Part shown: positions 1 to 4,829 of the stretch, in pieces
Position numbering within the stretch: position 1 is the stretch's first letter
Layout: each line of letters opens with the position of its first letter
Origin: an uncultured Sutterella sp.
GTDB taxonomy: Bacteria > Pseudomonadota > Gammaproteobacteria > Burkholderiales > Burkholderiaceae_F
Assembly: GCA_905194315.1 (NCBI GenBank)
Contig: CAJJRX010000055.1
Coordinates: 1 to 5,073 of the forward strand
Direction: 5' to 3'
DNA length: 5,073 nucleotides
Translations under genes and position numbers: made by a program
The notes under the pieces: model-generated
What the model was told of the DNA's origin: nothing
Database searches by the model: none
Seen by the model: only the letters and a program-made list of their open reading frames with translations

Positions 1-228
1 GAACCTGCCGTCCCGCATCCGGGCGATGGGGGTGATGGTGTTGTGGGGTTCGCCGGCAGTCTCGCCGATGTGGTGGGACTCCCCGGGCTCACGCCTGGCT
101 TTGCCGTGTGGTCGGGCGTGGCAGCAGTCGTCATGCTCGTGAGCGTGGCCACGCCTCTTGTGGCGAGCCGCGTGATTCTGTGGCGTAACGCCCGGCGTGA
201 CATCACAGCGATGATTCAGGAGGGCTAG
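1..228 (+). CDS. ABC transporter permease, C-terminal part (FtsX/MacB-like), with an apparent frameshift
   Basis: This is the 3' end of a gene that begins left of the window. From about base 49 to the TAG at 226-228 the frame encodes a hydrophobic segment (…VWSGVAAVVMLVSVATPLVAS…) followed by a short basic cytoplasmic tail ending RRDITAMIQEG. That layout, a last membrane helix then a short charged tail, is how FtsX/MacB-type permeases end. The ATPase gene starts only 4 bp later, which supports a permease. The same frame left of base 48 reads EPAVPHPGDGGDG, which is not membrane-like and has poor third-position GC. The frame starting at base 2 instead reads NLPSRIRAMGVMVLWG with nearly every codon ending in G or C. 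The two halves join if one base is missing in the GGGGTT at 45-50; frame 2 alone would stop at 140-142. So the gene is either frameshifted or carries a sequence error. Family assignment is inference from the tail and the neighbour. Confidence 0.6.
   Translation, partial: EPAVPHPGDGGDGVVGFAGSLADVVGLPGLTPGFAVWSGVAAVVMLVSVATPLVASRVILWRNARRDITAMIQEG
218..224 (+). promoter_or_regulatory. Ribosome binding site of the ABC ATPase gene
   Basis: AGGAGGG lies inside the last codons of the permease, 8 bases before the ATG at 233. It fixes that ATG as the start over the in-frame ATG at 242, and suggests translational coupling to the permease. Confidence 0.75.
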
Positions 229-232
229 AGCG

Positions 233-952
233 ATGAGTGAAATGACAAAAGAAATCGCGCCGGTGCTCGAAGCGGTCAACGTCGGGAAAAAGTTTGCCGC
301 GGGCGACACGAAAGTCTGGCCCGTGCGGCGCGTCAACCTCGCGCTCTACCCGGGTGAGCTCACCACGCTGCGGGGGCGCTCGGGGAGCGGCAAATCCACG
401 CTCATCAGTACGCTCATCGGCCTGTGGCGCGCCGACGAAGGCGAAGTGCGGATTATGGGCGAGACGGTCAATGGCGCCGACGATGCCGCGGCGGCAGCGC
501 TTCGCAACCGCGCTGTCGGGTATGTGCCACAGAATGCGGCGCTCGTGCCCACGCTCTCGGTTATTGACAACGTGCGTCTGCCCTGGTATCTCTCCCCGAG
601 AGGAGAGGAGCCCGAGGGGCGCGCGATGGCGCTCCTTGACGCGGTGGGGCTTGCGGCGCTTGCGCACTCGCGCCCGGCAAGGCTGAGCGGCGGCGAGCGG
701 CGGCGTGTGGCGCTGGTGCGCGCGCTGATGACCTCGCCCGCGATTGTGCTCGCTGACGAGCCCACGGCGAGCCTTGATGAGGAAAGTGCGCTCACGGTCG
801 TCGGGCTTCTGCGCGAGGCGGCCGACCGGGGCGCGGCGGTTTTAAGTGTGACTCACGATGCCGTGGGGCTCGGGATGAGTCACAGAATCTTTCAGATGGC
901 CGGCGGTACGCTCAGTCCCCTTGAGGGGCTGCCCGCCGGAGAATTTCAATGA
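233..952 (+). CDS. ABC transporter ATP-binding protein (LolD/MacB-type)
   Basis: This 239-residue protein is a complete single nucleotide-binding domain that would power the permease encoded just upstream from the cytoplasmic side of the inner membrane. All expected motifs are visible: Walker A GRSGSGKST at 48-56, Q-loop Gln100 (YVPQN), signature LSGGE at 151-155, Walker B with VLADE at 172-176, D-loop SLD at 180-182 and the switch His208 (VTHD). Length and motif spacing fit the LolD/MacB/FtsE group, whose partners are FtsX-type permeases and which usually drive extrusion or mechanical work at the membrane rather than classical import. No key residue is missing, so it should be active. The substrate cannot be read from the ATPase. 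Context (permease before, exported thioredoxin 21 bp after) suggests the accessory ABC unit of a P19/FetMP-type iron locus. LolD (lipoprotein release) is less likely because no LolC/E-like gene or lol context is seen. Confidence 0.93.
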   Translation: MSEMTKEIAPVLEAVNVGKKFAAGDTKVWPVRRVNLALYPGELTTLRGRSGSGKSTLISTLIGLWRADEGEVRIMGETVNGADDAAAAALRNRAVGYVPQNAALVPTLSVIDNVRLPWYLSPRGEEPEGRAMALLDAVGLAALAHSRPARLSGGERRRVALVRALMTSPAIVLADEPTASLDEESALTVVGLLREAADRGAAVLSVTHDAVGLGMSHRIFQMAGGTLSPLEGLPAGEFQ

Positions 953-973
953 TCACAGTGAGGAGAAACTGTT

Positions 974-1390
974 ATGAAACGTCGTGACATGCTCAAGGCC
1001 GGCCTTGTGGCCGGTGCAGCTCTTTCCACCTCGGGCCGGCTTCTTGCCAAGGCCTACAACTGGGAGGATCCGTTTCCCGTGAAGGGCAAGGTGACCGTGG
1101 CCGAGTTCGGCGCCAAGTGGTGCGCGGGCTGCCCGGAGATGGAGGTGATTTTCAATAAGGTCAAGGACTACTACGGTGACCGTGTGGCCATGGTCTATGT
1201 GGACATGGACAAGTATCAGGGCATTGAGGAGAAGTACCTCATTGACCGTATGCCCTCGCAGCGCTTCTTTGACGTGCACGGCGAGCCGATCTGGCACCAC
1301 AACGGGCCGCTCTCGGAGGAGGAGCTCAAAGAGCGTATCGAGATTCTGCTCAAGCACGCCGAAGAGGACCGTAAGGCGGGCAAGCTCTGA
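974..1390 (+). CDS. Exported thioredoxin-fold protein, probable Tat substrate
   Basis: A 138-residue protein. The N-terminus MKRRDMLKAG followed by a mildly hydrophobic Ala/Gly-rich stretch and AKA at 25-27 looks like a twin-arginine signal peptide, with cleavage likely near residue 27, placing the mature protein in the periplasm. The mature part is a short thioredoxin domain: a beta strand VTVAEFGAKW leads into the redox site C50-A-G-C53, then a helix, a strand VAMVYVDMD, and the usual cis-Pro loop at Met93-Pro94, followed by a strand and a C-terminal helix. CAGC replaces the CGPC of cytoplasmic thioredoxin. The predicted role is thiol-disulfide exchange or electron delivery to a periplasmic partner, perhaps the transporter or a metal-binding protein of the same operon. 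The ATG at 974 is preceded by AGGAG at 961-965; a start at the next Met would destroy the RR motif. No clear U-tract terminator follows it. Confidence 0.85.
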   Translation: MKRRDMLKAGLVAGAALSTSGRLLAKAYNWEDPFPVKGKVTVAEFGAKWCAGCPEMEVIFNKVKDYYGDRVAMVYVDMDKYQGIEEKYLIDRMPSQRFFDVHGEPIWHHNGPLSEEELKERIEILLKHAEEDRKAGKL

Positions 1391-1429
1391 TAAAAGGAAT
1401 ACCGGACGTTTCTGTTACAGTGCCTGACT

Positions 1430-1457
1430 TTGCACTCCGGCGCAAGTGAGGCAAAAT
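1430..1457 (+). promoter_or_regulatory. Weak candidate promoter for proC
   Basis: TTGCAC at 1430-1435 and CAAAAT at 1452-1457 are separated by 16 bp. Matches to the sigma-70 consensus are only 3/6 and 4/6. The 123-bp gap after the thioredoxin gene and the change of pathway make a promoter here reasonable, but the boxes are poor and read-through from the upstream operon is possible. Confidence 0.2.
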
Positions 1458-1480
1458 AGAAGCATTAACGTTCAGTGCCT

Positions 1481-1497
1481 GCCGCCCGGCGGGCGGC
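1481..1497 (+). other. GC-rich perfect hairpin in the proC leader
   Basis: GCCGCCC and GGGCGGC form a 7-bp all-GC stem around a 3-base GGC loop. It ends five bases before the proC Shine-Dalgarno sequence at 1503-1508. There is no T-run after it, so it is not a standard intrinsic terminator. It could be a 5'-UTR structure that affects translation or RNA stability, or the 3' boundary of the upstream operon. Confidence 0.5.
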
Positions 1498-1502
1498 TCA
1501 GA

Positions 1503-1508
1503 AGGGAG
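1503..1508 (+). promoter_or_regulatory. Ribosome binding site of proC
   Basis: AGGGAG is 5 bases before the ATG at 1514. It decides against the longer in-frame GTG start at 1475, which would have no ribosome site and would put the GC hairpin inside the coding region. Confidence 0.7.
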
Positions 1509-1513
1509 AAAAA

Positions 1514-2344
1514 ATGCAAAACTCACCGCGTATCGGTTTTATCGGTTTCGGCAATATGGCACGCGCCATGGCAGAGGGCTGGATTCGTGCCGGGGCAGTG
1601 GACCCGGCGTCGGTTTATGTCTGCGCCCGCCACTTTGAGGCGCTCGAGAAACGCGCTGCTGCGCTGGGCGTACAGGCGCTCACGAGTGCCGCGGAGGTTG
1701 TGCGCGCTGCCGACTGGATTATCGTTGCTGTCAAACCCTATCTCGTCGCGGAGGTGCTCGGTGCACTCGGCGAGGCTCTTACCGGCAAACGCGTCGTGAG
1801 CGTGGCGGTGGGGATTCATTTCGAGGCGCTCGATGAGATGCTGCCGCGCGGTGTGCGGCACGTCTCGATTCTCCCCAACACGCCGGTGGCGGTGGGCAAA
1901 GGCGTCATTCTCACGGAGATCACCCCGGCGGGACTCGACAAAGCGAGGGCTGAAAATGCCTTTTCTCCCGATGATCTGGCCGCCTTTGATGCGCTTTTCG
2001 CCTCGCTCGGTCGTGTGGTGAGAGTGGTGACCGAGAAAATGGGCGTGGCCGGGATCATTTCCGGCTGCGGCCCCGCCTTTGCCGCCCAGATGATGGAGGC
2101 GCTCTCGGACGCCGCTGTCAAACACGGCATCCCGCGTGCGCAGTCCTATGAGCTCATCTCGCAGATGCTGCTCGGCACGGCGGCGCTGCAGCTTGCCACC
2201 GGCACGCATCCGGCCGTGATGAAGGACGCGGTGACAAGCCCTGGCGGCACAACCATTACGGGCTGCACGACGCTTGAGCGAAAAGGCATGAGAAGTGCCT
2301 TTATTGAGGCGGTGGACGCCATTGTCGAGCGTATCAGCAAATAA
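1514..2344 (+). CDS. proC: Pyrroline-5-carboxylate reductase
   Basis: A 276-residue cytoplasmic enzyme that reduces 1-pyrroline-5-carboxylate to L-proline with NAD(P)H (EC 1.5.1.2), the last step of proline synthesis. The length is normal for the family. The N-terminal Rossmann domain shows GFIGFGNMA at 8-16 (dinucleotide loop) and AVKP at 72-75. LPNTP at 120-124 is the family's substrate-loop motif, and the C-terminal dimer domain carries GCGPAF at 184-189 and the long ProC signature KDAVTSPGGTTITG at 237-250 followed by LE at 254-255. The ATG at 1514 starts the protein eight residues before the nucleotide loop, as usual in ProC. It stands alone rather than next to a yggS-like gene; the 13-bp gap to the lipoprotein gene downstream suggests co-transcription. 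No residue looks abnormal. Confidence 0.96.
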   Translation: MQNSPRIGFIGFGNMARAMAEGWIRAGAVDPASVYVCARHFEALEKRAAALGVQALTSAAEVVRAADWIIVAVKPYLVAEVLGALGEALTGKRVVSVAVGIHFEALDEMLPRGVRHVSILPNTPVAVGKGVILTEITPAGLDKARAENAFSPDDLAAFDALFASLGRVVRVVTEKMGVAGIISGCGPAFAAQMMEALSDAAVKHGIPRAQSYELISQMLLGTAALQLATGTHPAVMKDAVTSPGGTTITGCTTLERKGMRSAFIEAVDAIVERISK

Positions 2345-2354
2345 GGAGAAGGAG
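2344..2354 (+). promoter_or_regulatory. Tandem ribosome binding sites of the lipoprotein gene
   Basis: Two AGGAG motifs, 2344-2348 and 2350-2354, lie 9 and 3 bases before the ATG at 2358. The first overlaps the proC stop codon (TAAGGAG) and has the better spacing, which suggests coupling to proC translation. They support 2358 over an in-frame start further upstream inside proC. Confidence 0.65.
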
Positions 2355-2357
2355 AAA

Positions 2358-2795
2358 ATGCGAACTCTGCAGATGGGGGTGATGCTGCTCGCGGCGGTGC
2401 TTGCGGGCTGCGCCACGGAAAACCCCACCTATCCGGAGCCCAAAATGACTGACGATGTGCGTCAGGTGATGGCGATGAAGGATGCCGGTCGCGGCACGCC
2501 CGAGACCGCCACGCTCGAAGGGCTCTTTAAAACCTACACGGGCTGTATGCCCAGCGGGCGCGTCTGGGAGGAGATGGAGCCCGGGGTGATATTCTTTACC
2601 TGCCGCGCGCCGGCGGGCGGTATGGTGCAGTTTATCTGGAAGGCTAAAGGGGAGGCTGAAAAGCGCCACTTTGTGCTCAACGAGGTGGTCATCACCAATA
2701 TGGCCGACCAGGAGTGGAGTGCACTTAACTACCGCGGCAAAGAGGCCGAGGCGATGCTCGAGCGCGTGCGGCGTAACGAGCCGGTGTCAAAGTAG
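2358..2795 (+). CDS. Small putative outer-membrane lipoprotein of unknown function
   Basis: A 145-residue protein whose family I do not recognise. Residues 1-18 form a lipoprotein signal peptide with a short hydrophobic core and the lipobox LAGC, making Cys18 the lipidated residue. Residue +2 is Ala and not Asp, so the E. coli sorting rule would send it to the outer membrane. After a Pro-rich, charged linker (19-50) comes a compact domain with Cys63 and Cys82, which could form a disulfide in the periplasm, and beta-like segments such as VIFFTC (77-82), MVQFIWKA (89-96) and HFVLNEVVITN (104-114). The tail is a charged helix ending EPVSK. The gene directly follows proC and is closed by a strong terminator, but a link to proline metabolism is not implied by the protein itself; the pairing may be only a lineage-specific gene order. 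Confidence 0.85.
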   Translation: MRTLQMGVMLLAAVLAGCATENPTYPEPKMTDDVRQVMAMKDAGRGTPETATLEGLFKTYTGCMPSGRVWEEMEPGVIFFTCRAPAGGMVQFIWKAKGEAEKRHFVLNEVVITNMADQEWSALNYRGKEAEAMLERVRRNEPVSK

Positions 2796-2810
2796 TGCCC
2801 ACACTCAGGC

Positions 2811-2843
2811 AAAAGGGGAGGCGATGAGCCTTCCCCTTTTTTT
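2811..2843 (+). terminator. Intrinsic terminator after the proC-lipoprotein operon
   Basis: AAAAGGGGAGGC (2811-2822) and GCCTTCCCCTTTT (2828-2840) pair with one bulged base around a GATGA loop, and seven T residues fill 2837-2843. It lies 15 bp after the lipoprotein stop and 8 bp from the serB stop. On the opposite strand the same hairpin is followed by four T residues, so it may serve both converging transcripts. Confidence 0.88.
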
Positions 2844-2851
2844 GACCTCTC

Positions 2852-3721
2852 CTACCAGGCCTCTTCGAAAATGAGCATCAGCGTATCGAGCCCGGTGTGC
2901 GTGATGCGCGCCTTGGCGGCGGCCTTCGCGGGGGCCTTGGCGTGGTAGGCGACACTGAAGCCGCAGGCGGCGAGCATTTCCACGTCATTGGCGCCGTCAC
3001 CCACCGAGATCGTCATCGAGAGCTGCACGTGGTTGAGCTGCGCGAGCACTTCGAGTGCGCGGCGCTTGCCGTCGGCGTCCATGATTTTCCCGCCGCCCGG
3101 GCCCGCCACCTCGCCCGTGAGCGTACCGTAGCGGTCGTACACGAGCTCGTTGGAGATACAGTAGTCCATGCCGAGCCACTCGGCCACGCGAGAAGTGAAT
3201 TCCGGAAAGCCGCCGGAGATGATGGCCGTTTTAATGCCGTGGGCCTGACAGAAGTCCATGAGGATCTTGGCGCCAGGCTGCAGCTCGATGGCGCGCACGG
3301 CCTCTTCGATCGGCGTCACGGAAAGACCGCGCAGCGCGGCAACGCGCATCTTGAGGCTCTTGACAAAGGAGACTTCGCCCTTCATCGCGCGTGCGGTCTC
3401 TTCGACCATATCATCCAGGCGGTTCCCAAAACGCGCCATATCGTCGATGCATTCGTTGACCACCAGCGTCCCGTCCATGTCAAAGGCAATGAGCCCGACC
3501 TCGGCCGTGGAGAGGCCCGCGGGCACGAGCAGGACGTCGAGCCTGGCGGTGTCGTTCATCTCGATGGCGCGCTCGGCCATCGTGCGGTAGTGCGCGGCGG
3601 CAATACCGCTCAGGCGCACAGCGCCCGGACGGCGCCGCACCTGCTGCGGTGTGAGTTCACCGGTGAGTGAATCAATTACCTTGTCATTGAGCCCCGGGCC
3701 CGTAAGAATGCAGTCAAACAT
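2852..3721 (-). CDS. serB: Phosphoserine phosphatase
   Basis: A 289-residue cytoplasmic HAD-family enzyme that hydrolyses O-phospho-L-serine to L-serine (EC 3.1.3.3), the last step of serine synthesis. Residues 1-70 form an N-terminal extension of the kind seen in two-domain SerB proteins. The catalytic domain shows motif I DMDGT at 81-85 (nucleophile Asp81, acid/base Asp83), Glu90 and Arg126 (in LKMRV) at substrate-binding positions, motif II SGGF at 169-172, Lys219 as the likely motif III lysine, and motif IV GDGANDVEML at 241-250, followed by the SerB-typical AYHAKA. Motif I has Gly where most SerB proteins have Ser (DxDST). The ATG at 3719-3721 has no clear Shine-Dalgarno sequence, but no better start exists before the catalytic domain. 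It stands as a single gene, convergent with the lipoprotein gene, with a structured leader region upstream. Confidence 0.94.
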   Translation of the reverse strand: MFDCILTGPGLNDKVIDSLTGELTPQQVRRRPGAVRLSGIAAAHYRTMAERAIEMNDTARLDVLLVPAGLSTAEVGLIAFDMDGTLVVNECIDDMARFGNRLDDMVEETARAMKGEVSFVKSLKMRVAALRGLSVTPIEEAVRAIELQPGAKILMDFCQAHGIKTAIISGGFPEFTSRVAEWLGMDYCISNELVYDRYGTLTGEVAGPGGGKIMDADGKRRALEVLAQLNHVQLSMTISVGDGANDVEMLAACGFSVAYHAKAPAKAAAKARITHTGLDTLMLIFEEAW

Positions 3722-3730
3722 GCGTGTGCC

Positions 3731-3736
3731 AGTATA
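3731..3736 (-). promoter_or_regulatory. Candidate -10 box close to the serB start
   Basis: On the minus strand TATACT (5/6 match to TATAAT) lies 9 bases before the serB ATG. The -35 position falls in a T-rich run (3751-3758) and is not convincing. If used, transcription would begin within a few bases of the ATG and give a leaderless or nearly leaderless mRNA, which would agree with the missing ribosome site. Confidence 0.3.
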
Positions 3737-3750
3737 GAGTCGTCAGAAGT

Positions 3751-3780
3751 AAAAAAAAGAGGTGCCGGGTGAGGCCCGGC
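3751..3780 (-). terminator. Leftward intrinsic terminator upstream of serB
   Basis: Read on the minus strand, GCCGGG (3780-3775), a CCTCA loop and CCCGGC (3769-3764) form a 6-bp GC stem followed by ACCTC and eight T residues (3758-3751). It faces the same way as serB and ends about 30 nt before the serB start. No minus-strand protein gene to its right in the window needs it, so it probably ends either a small RNA or a regulated serB leader. Confidence 0.6.
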
Positions 3781-3782
3781 GC

Positions 3783-3875
3783 TAAGAATTATCTTACCGC
3801 ATCCGTCTAAGTGCTGAGCACGGATGGCTCTGAATGCGTAGTTTCTGGCGCCGGAAATCCGACTTGCGGCGGATT
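3783..3875 (-). other. Cluster of inverted repeats: candidate structured RNA or serB leader
   Basis: Four short inverted repeats lie side by side, in plus coordinates: AATCCG/CGGATT (3856-3861 with 3870-3875), the near-palindrome TTTCTGGCGCCGGAAA (3842-3857), CATCCGT/ACGGATG (3800-3806 with 3820-3826; an alternative GTGC/GCAC pairing sits inside), and TAAGA/TCTTA (3783-3787 with 3792-3796). With the terminator at 3751-3780 they make a compact structured unit on the minus strand. A TATAGT at 3900-3895 on that strand (5/6) could be its -10 box, but no good -35 is seen. I do not recognise a known riboswitch class in it. The DNA could instead be protein-binding sites. Confidence 0.35.
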
Positions 3876-3902
3876 CGGAGGACGTGAGCCCGACACTATA
3901 AT
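3874..3902 (+). promoter_or_regulatory. Promoter of the 203-residue unknown protein gene
   Basis: A perfect TATAAT at 3897-3902 is preceded at 17 bp by TTCGGA (3874-3879, 3/6). Predicted start of transcription is near 3909, giving a leader of about 70 nt. Confidence 0.5.
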
Positions 3903-3928
3903 AAAGAGGAAACGCTACAAAAGACACA

Positions 3929-3958
3929 GAGGGCAGGAGCTTCGGGCCCGCCGCCCTC
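3929..3958 (+). other. Hairpin in the 5' leader of the unknown protein gene
   Basis: GAGGGC (3929-3934) and GCCCTC (3953-3958) form a 6-bp stem enclosing 18 bases. The stem ends about 10 bases before the AGAGGA ribosome site at 3968-3973 (5 bases from the ATG). It may influence translation; no T-run follows. Confidence 0.35.
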
Positions 3959-3978
3959 AGGAGACAGAGAGGACACGT

Positions 3979-4590
3979 ATGACCCGCAAAGATACAAGTG
4001 CCGGTGAAGGCGTGCGCGTGGATGCACAGACCTTTACCGTTGAGCAGCAGAAACTCTTTACCCGCGGCTGGGAAGCGGCGGGCGGTTTTATGGGGGACGC
4101 GACCAGAGAGTCGCCGCTTTTTGCCCCCTGGAGCCGCGATGAGTGCATCACCGTCACCGGTGAGGACCCGGAGGCCTGGGGCAGGGCATACTGGAACGAG
4201 CGTAAAGAGGAGCTGGCCACCGCAGCGCTTCTTGAGGCGTTTGATTCGCCCCGCGGCTCCGTGGCCGAATGCCTTGCGGGCTCGATGGTGATGAAGGCGC
4301 GCCCGGCGCAGGTGATTTTCGGTACCGAACACCGGACGGTGACACCGGCCTTTGAGGCGGAGGTGCTCCTTGAGCCGCTTAAGGTCTTTGCGCACGGCGT
4401 CTTTTCTGCGGCGCCGGGCGAAGCCGAAGCGCTCGCGGATTTTGCCGCCGCAGCCGGTATTCACCCCGAGCGCGCCATGCTCTATGTGTTCACCGACGGC
4501 TCCTGCCTGCTGCGTGAGGACGACAGCTACTGGGTGCTCACTGCCGAGGAAGGCGCTGCGCTGCAGAAGGCGTTCGGCGCACAGGCGTAA
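3979..4590 (+). CDS. Unrecognised 203-residue cytoplasmic protein
   Basis: I do not recognise this protein. It has no signal peptide or membrane segment and is acidic. Residues 20-75 are rich in aromatic and charged residues, with RGWEAAGGF at 29-37 and PEAWGRAYWNERKEE at 64-78. The spacing of a GWxAA-like element, a Pro-containing middle and an AWxxxYWxE-like element weakly recalls the small ribosome-modulation-factor fold, but this is only a visual impression. Residues 80-115 look helical. The C-terminal half has an Ala-rich helix (145-160) and a beta-like end with YVFTDGSCLL (169-178) and SYWVLTAEEGAALQKAFG (183-200). Cysteines are at 56, 98 and 176, without a CxxC pair. The ATG at 3979 is chosen for AGAGGA at 3968-3973; a longer in-frame GTG at 3811 would run through the promoter. 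It forms a single-gene unit with its own promoter and terminator, and its third-position GC matches the neighbours, so it looks resident. Confidence 0.8.
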   Translation: MTRKDTSAGEGVRVDAQTFTVEQQKLFTRGWEAAGGFMGDATRESPLFAPWSRDECITVTGEDPEAWGRAYWNERKEELATAALLEAFDSPRGSVAECLAGSMVMKARPAQVIFGTEHRTVTPAFEAEVLLEPLKVFAHGVFSAAPGEAEALADFAAAAGIHPERAMLYVFTDGSCLLREDDSYWVLTAEEGAALQKAFGAQA

Positions 4591-4615
4591 AGCCGGCTGT
4601 CAGGTTTTTCTGAGG

Positions 4616-4648
4616 GCTTCGCTGCCGCAGCGGCAGCGAAGCTTTTTT
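4616..4648 (+). terminator. Strong intrinsic terminator of the unknown protein gene
   Basis: GCTTCGCTGCCG (4616-4627) pairs perfectly with CGGCAGCGAAGC (4631-4642) around a 3-base loop, a 12-bp stem, and six T residues follow at 4643-4648. It begins 25 bp after the stop codon. Confidence 0.95.
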
Positions 4649-4686
4649 CGTGAAACTTCAACGTAGCGGCTTTCTCCCGCCGCTCA

Positions 4687-4702
4687 CTATTCTCTATTCT
4701 CC
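4687..4702. repeat. Tandem CTATTCT repeat patch
   Basis: CTATTCT occurs twice head to tail (4687-4693, 4694-4700), followed by CC and then by the related CACTCGCCATTTGCC. On the minus strand the patch reads as GGCAAATGGCGAGTGGAG followed by AATAGAG copies. This is the type of low-complexity patch that gives spurious GEWRIEN peptides in many bacterial genomes. Function unknown. Confidence 0.5.
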
Positions 4703-4750
4703 ACTCGCCATTTGCCGTCTTCACGCGGAGGGCGCTCTGCCCGGTGCGTT

Positions 4751-4769
4751 TCACCTCTGCGAGAGGTGA
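4751..4769. repeat. Perfect 8-bp inverted repeat
   Basis: TCACCTCT and AGAGGTGA are separated by GCG. Only three T residues follow on the plus strand, so it is a poor terminator. It could be a regulatory-protein site or an RNA hairpin. Confidence 0.5.
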
Positions 4770-4798
4770 TTTCAACTCGCCTCTATCATTTTTACTGC

Positions 4799-4829
4799 TC
4801 TGATAGAAATATAGTATCAGAAGATTTTT
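4799..4829 (+). repeat. Inverted repeat TCTGATA-N9-TATCAGA with a following T-run
   Basis: Perfect 7-base arms at 4799-4805 and 4815-4821 enclose nine bases, and five T residues follow at 4825-4829. The AT-rich stem would be a weak terminator. The spacing also suits a dimeric DNA-binding protein. Which one it is cannot be told from sequence alone. Confidence 0.4.

Noticed and set aside
1419..1436. AGTGC/GCACT hairpin as terminator after the thioredoxin gene
   Set aside because: The stem has only five pairs with an 8-base loop and no T-run after it.
2897..3670. Long plus-strand reading frame opposite serB
   Set aside because: It is the antisense shadow of a GC-rich gene; serB on the minus strand carries all catalytic motifs.
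3764..3780. A tRNA in the serB upstream region
   Set aside because: There is no acceptor stem, T-loop GTTCRANTC or CCA-like end; the structure reads better as a terminator.
3808..3896. Minus-strand 29-codon frame from a GTG with several serine codons, ending before the terminator, as a serB leader peptide
   Set aside because: Serine codons cluster near its end, which is tempting for attenuation, but the GTG overlaps the only -10 candidate and has no ribosome site. The serines may be chance.
3811..3978. N-terminal extension of the unknown protein from the GTG at 3811
   Set aside because: It would include a perfect TATAAT and the real ribosome site, and its residues do not look like a protein domain.
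4527..4775. Minus-strand 82-codon reading frame
   Set aside because: It runs through the strong terminator and the CTATTCT patch and overlaps the end of the real gene; its codons look like a shadow.
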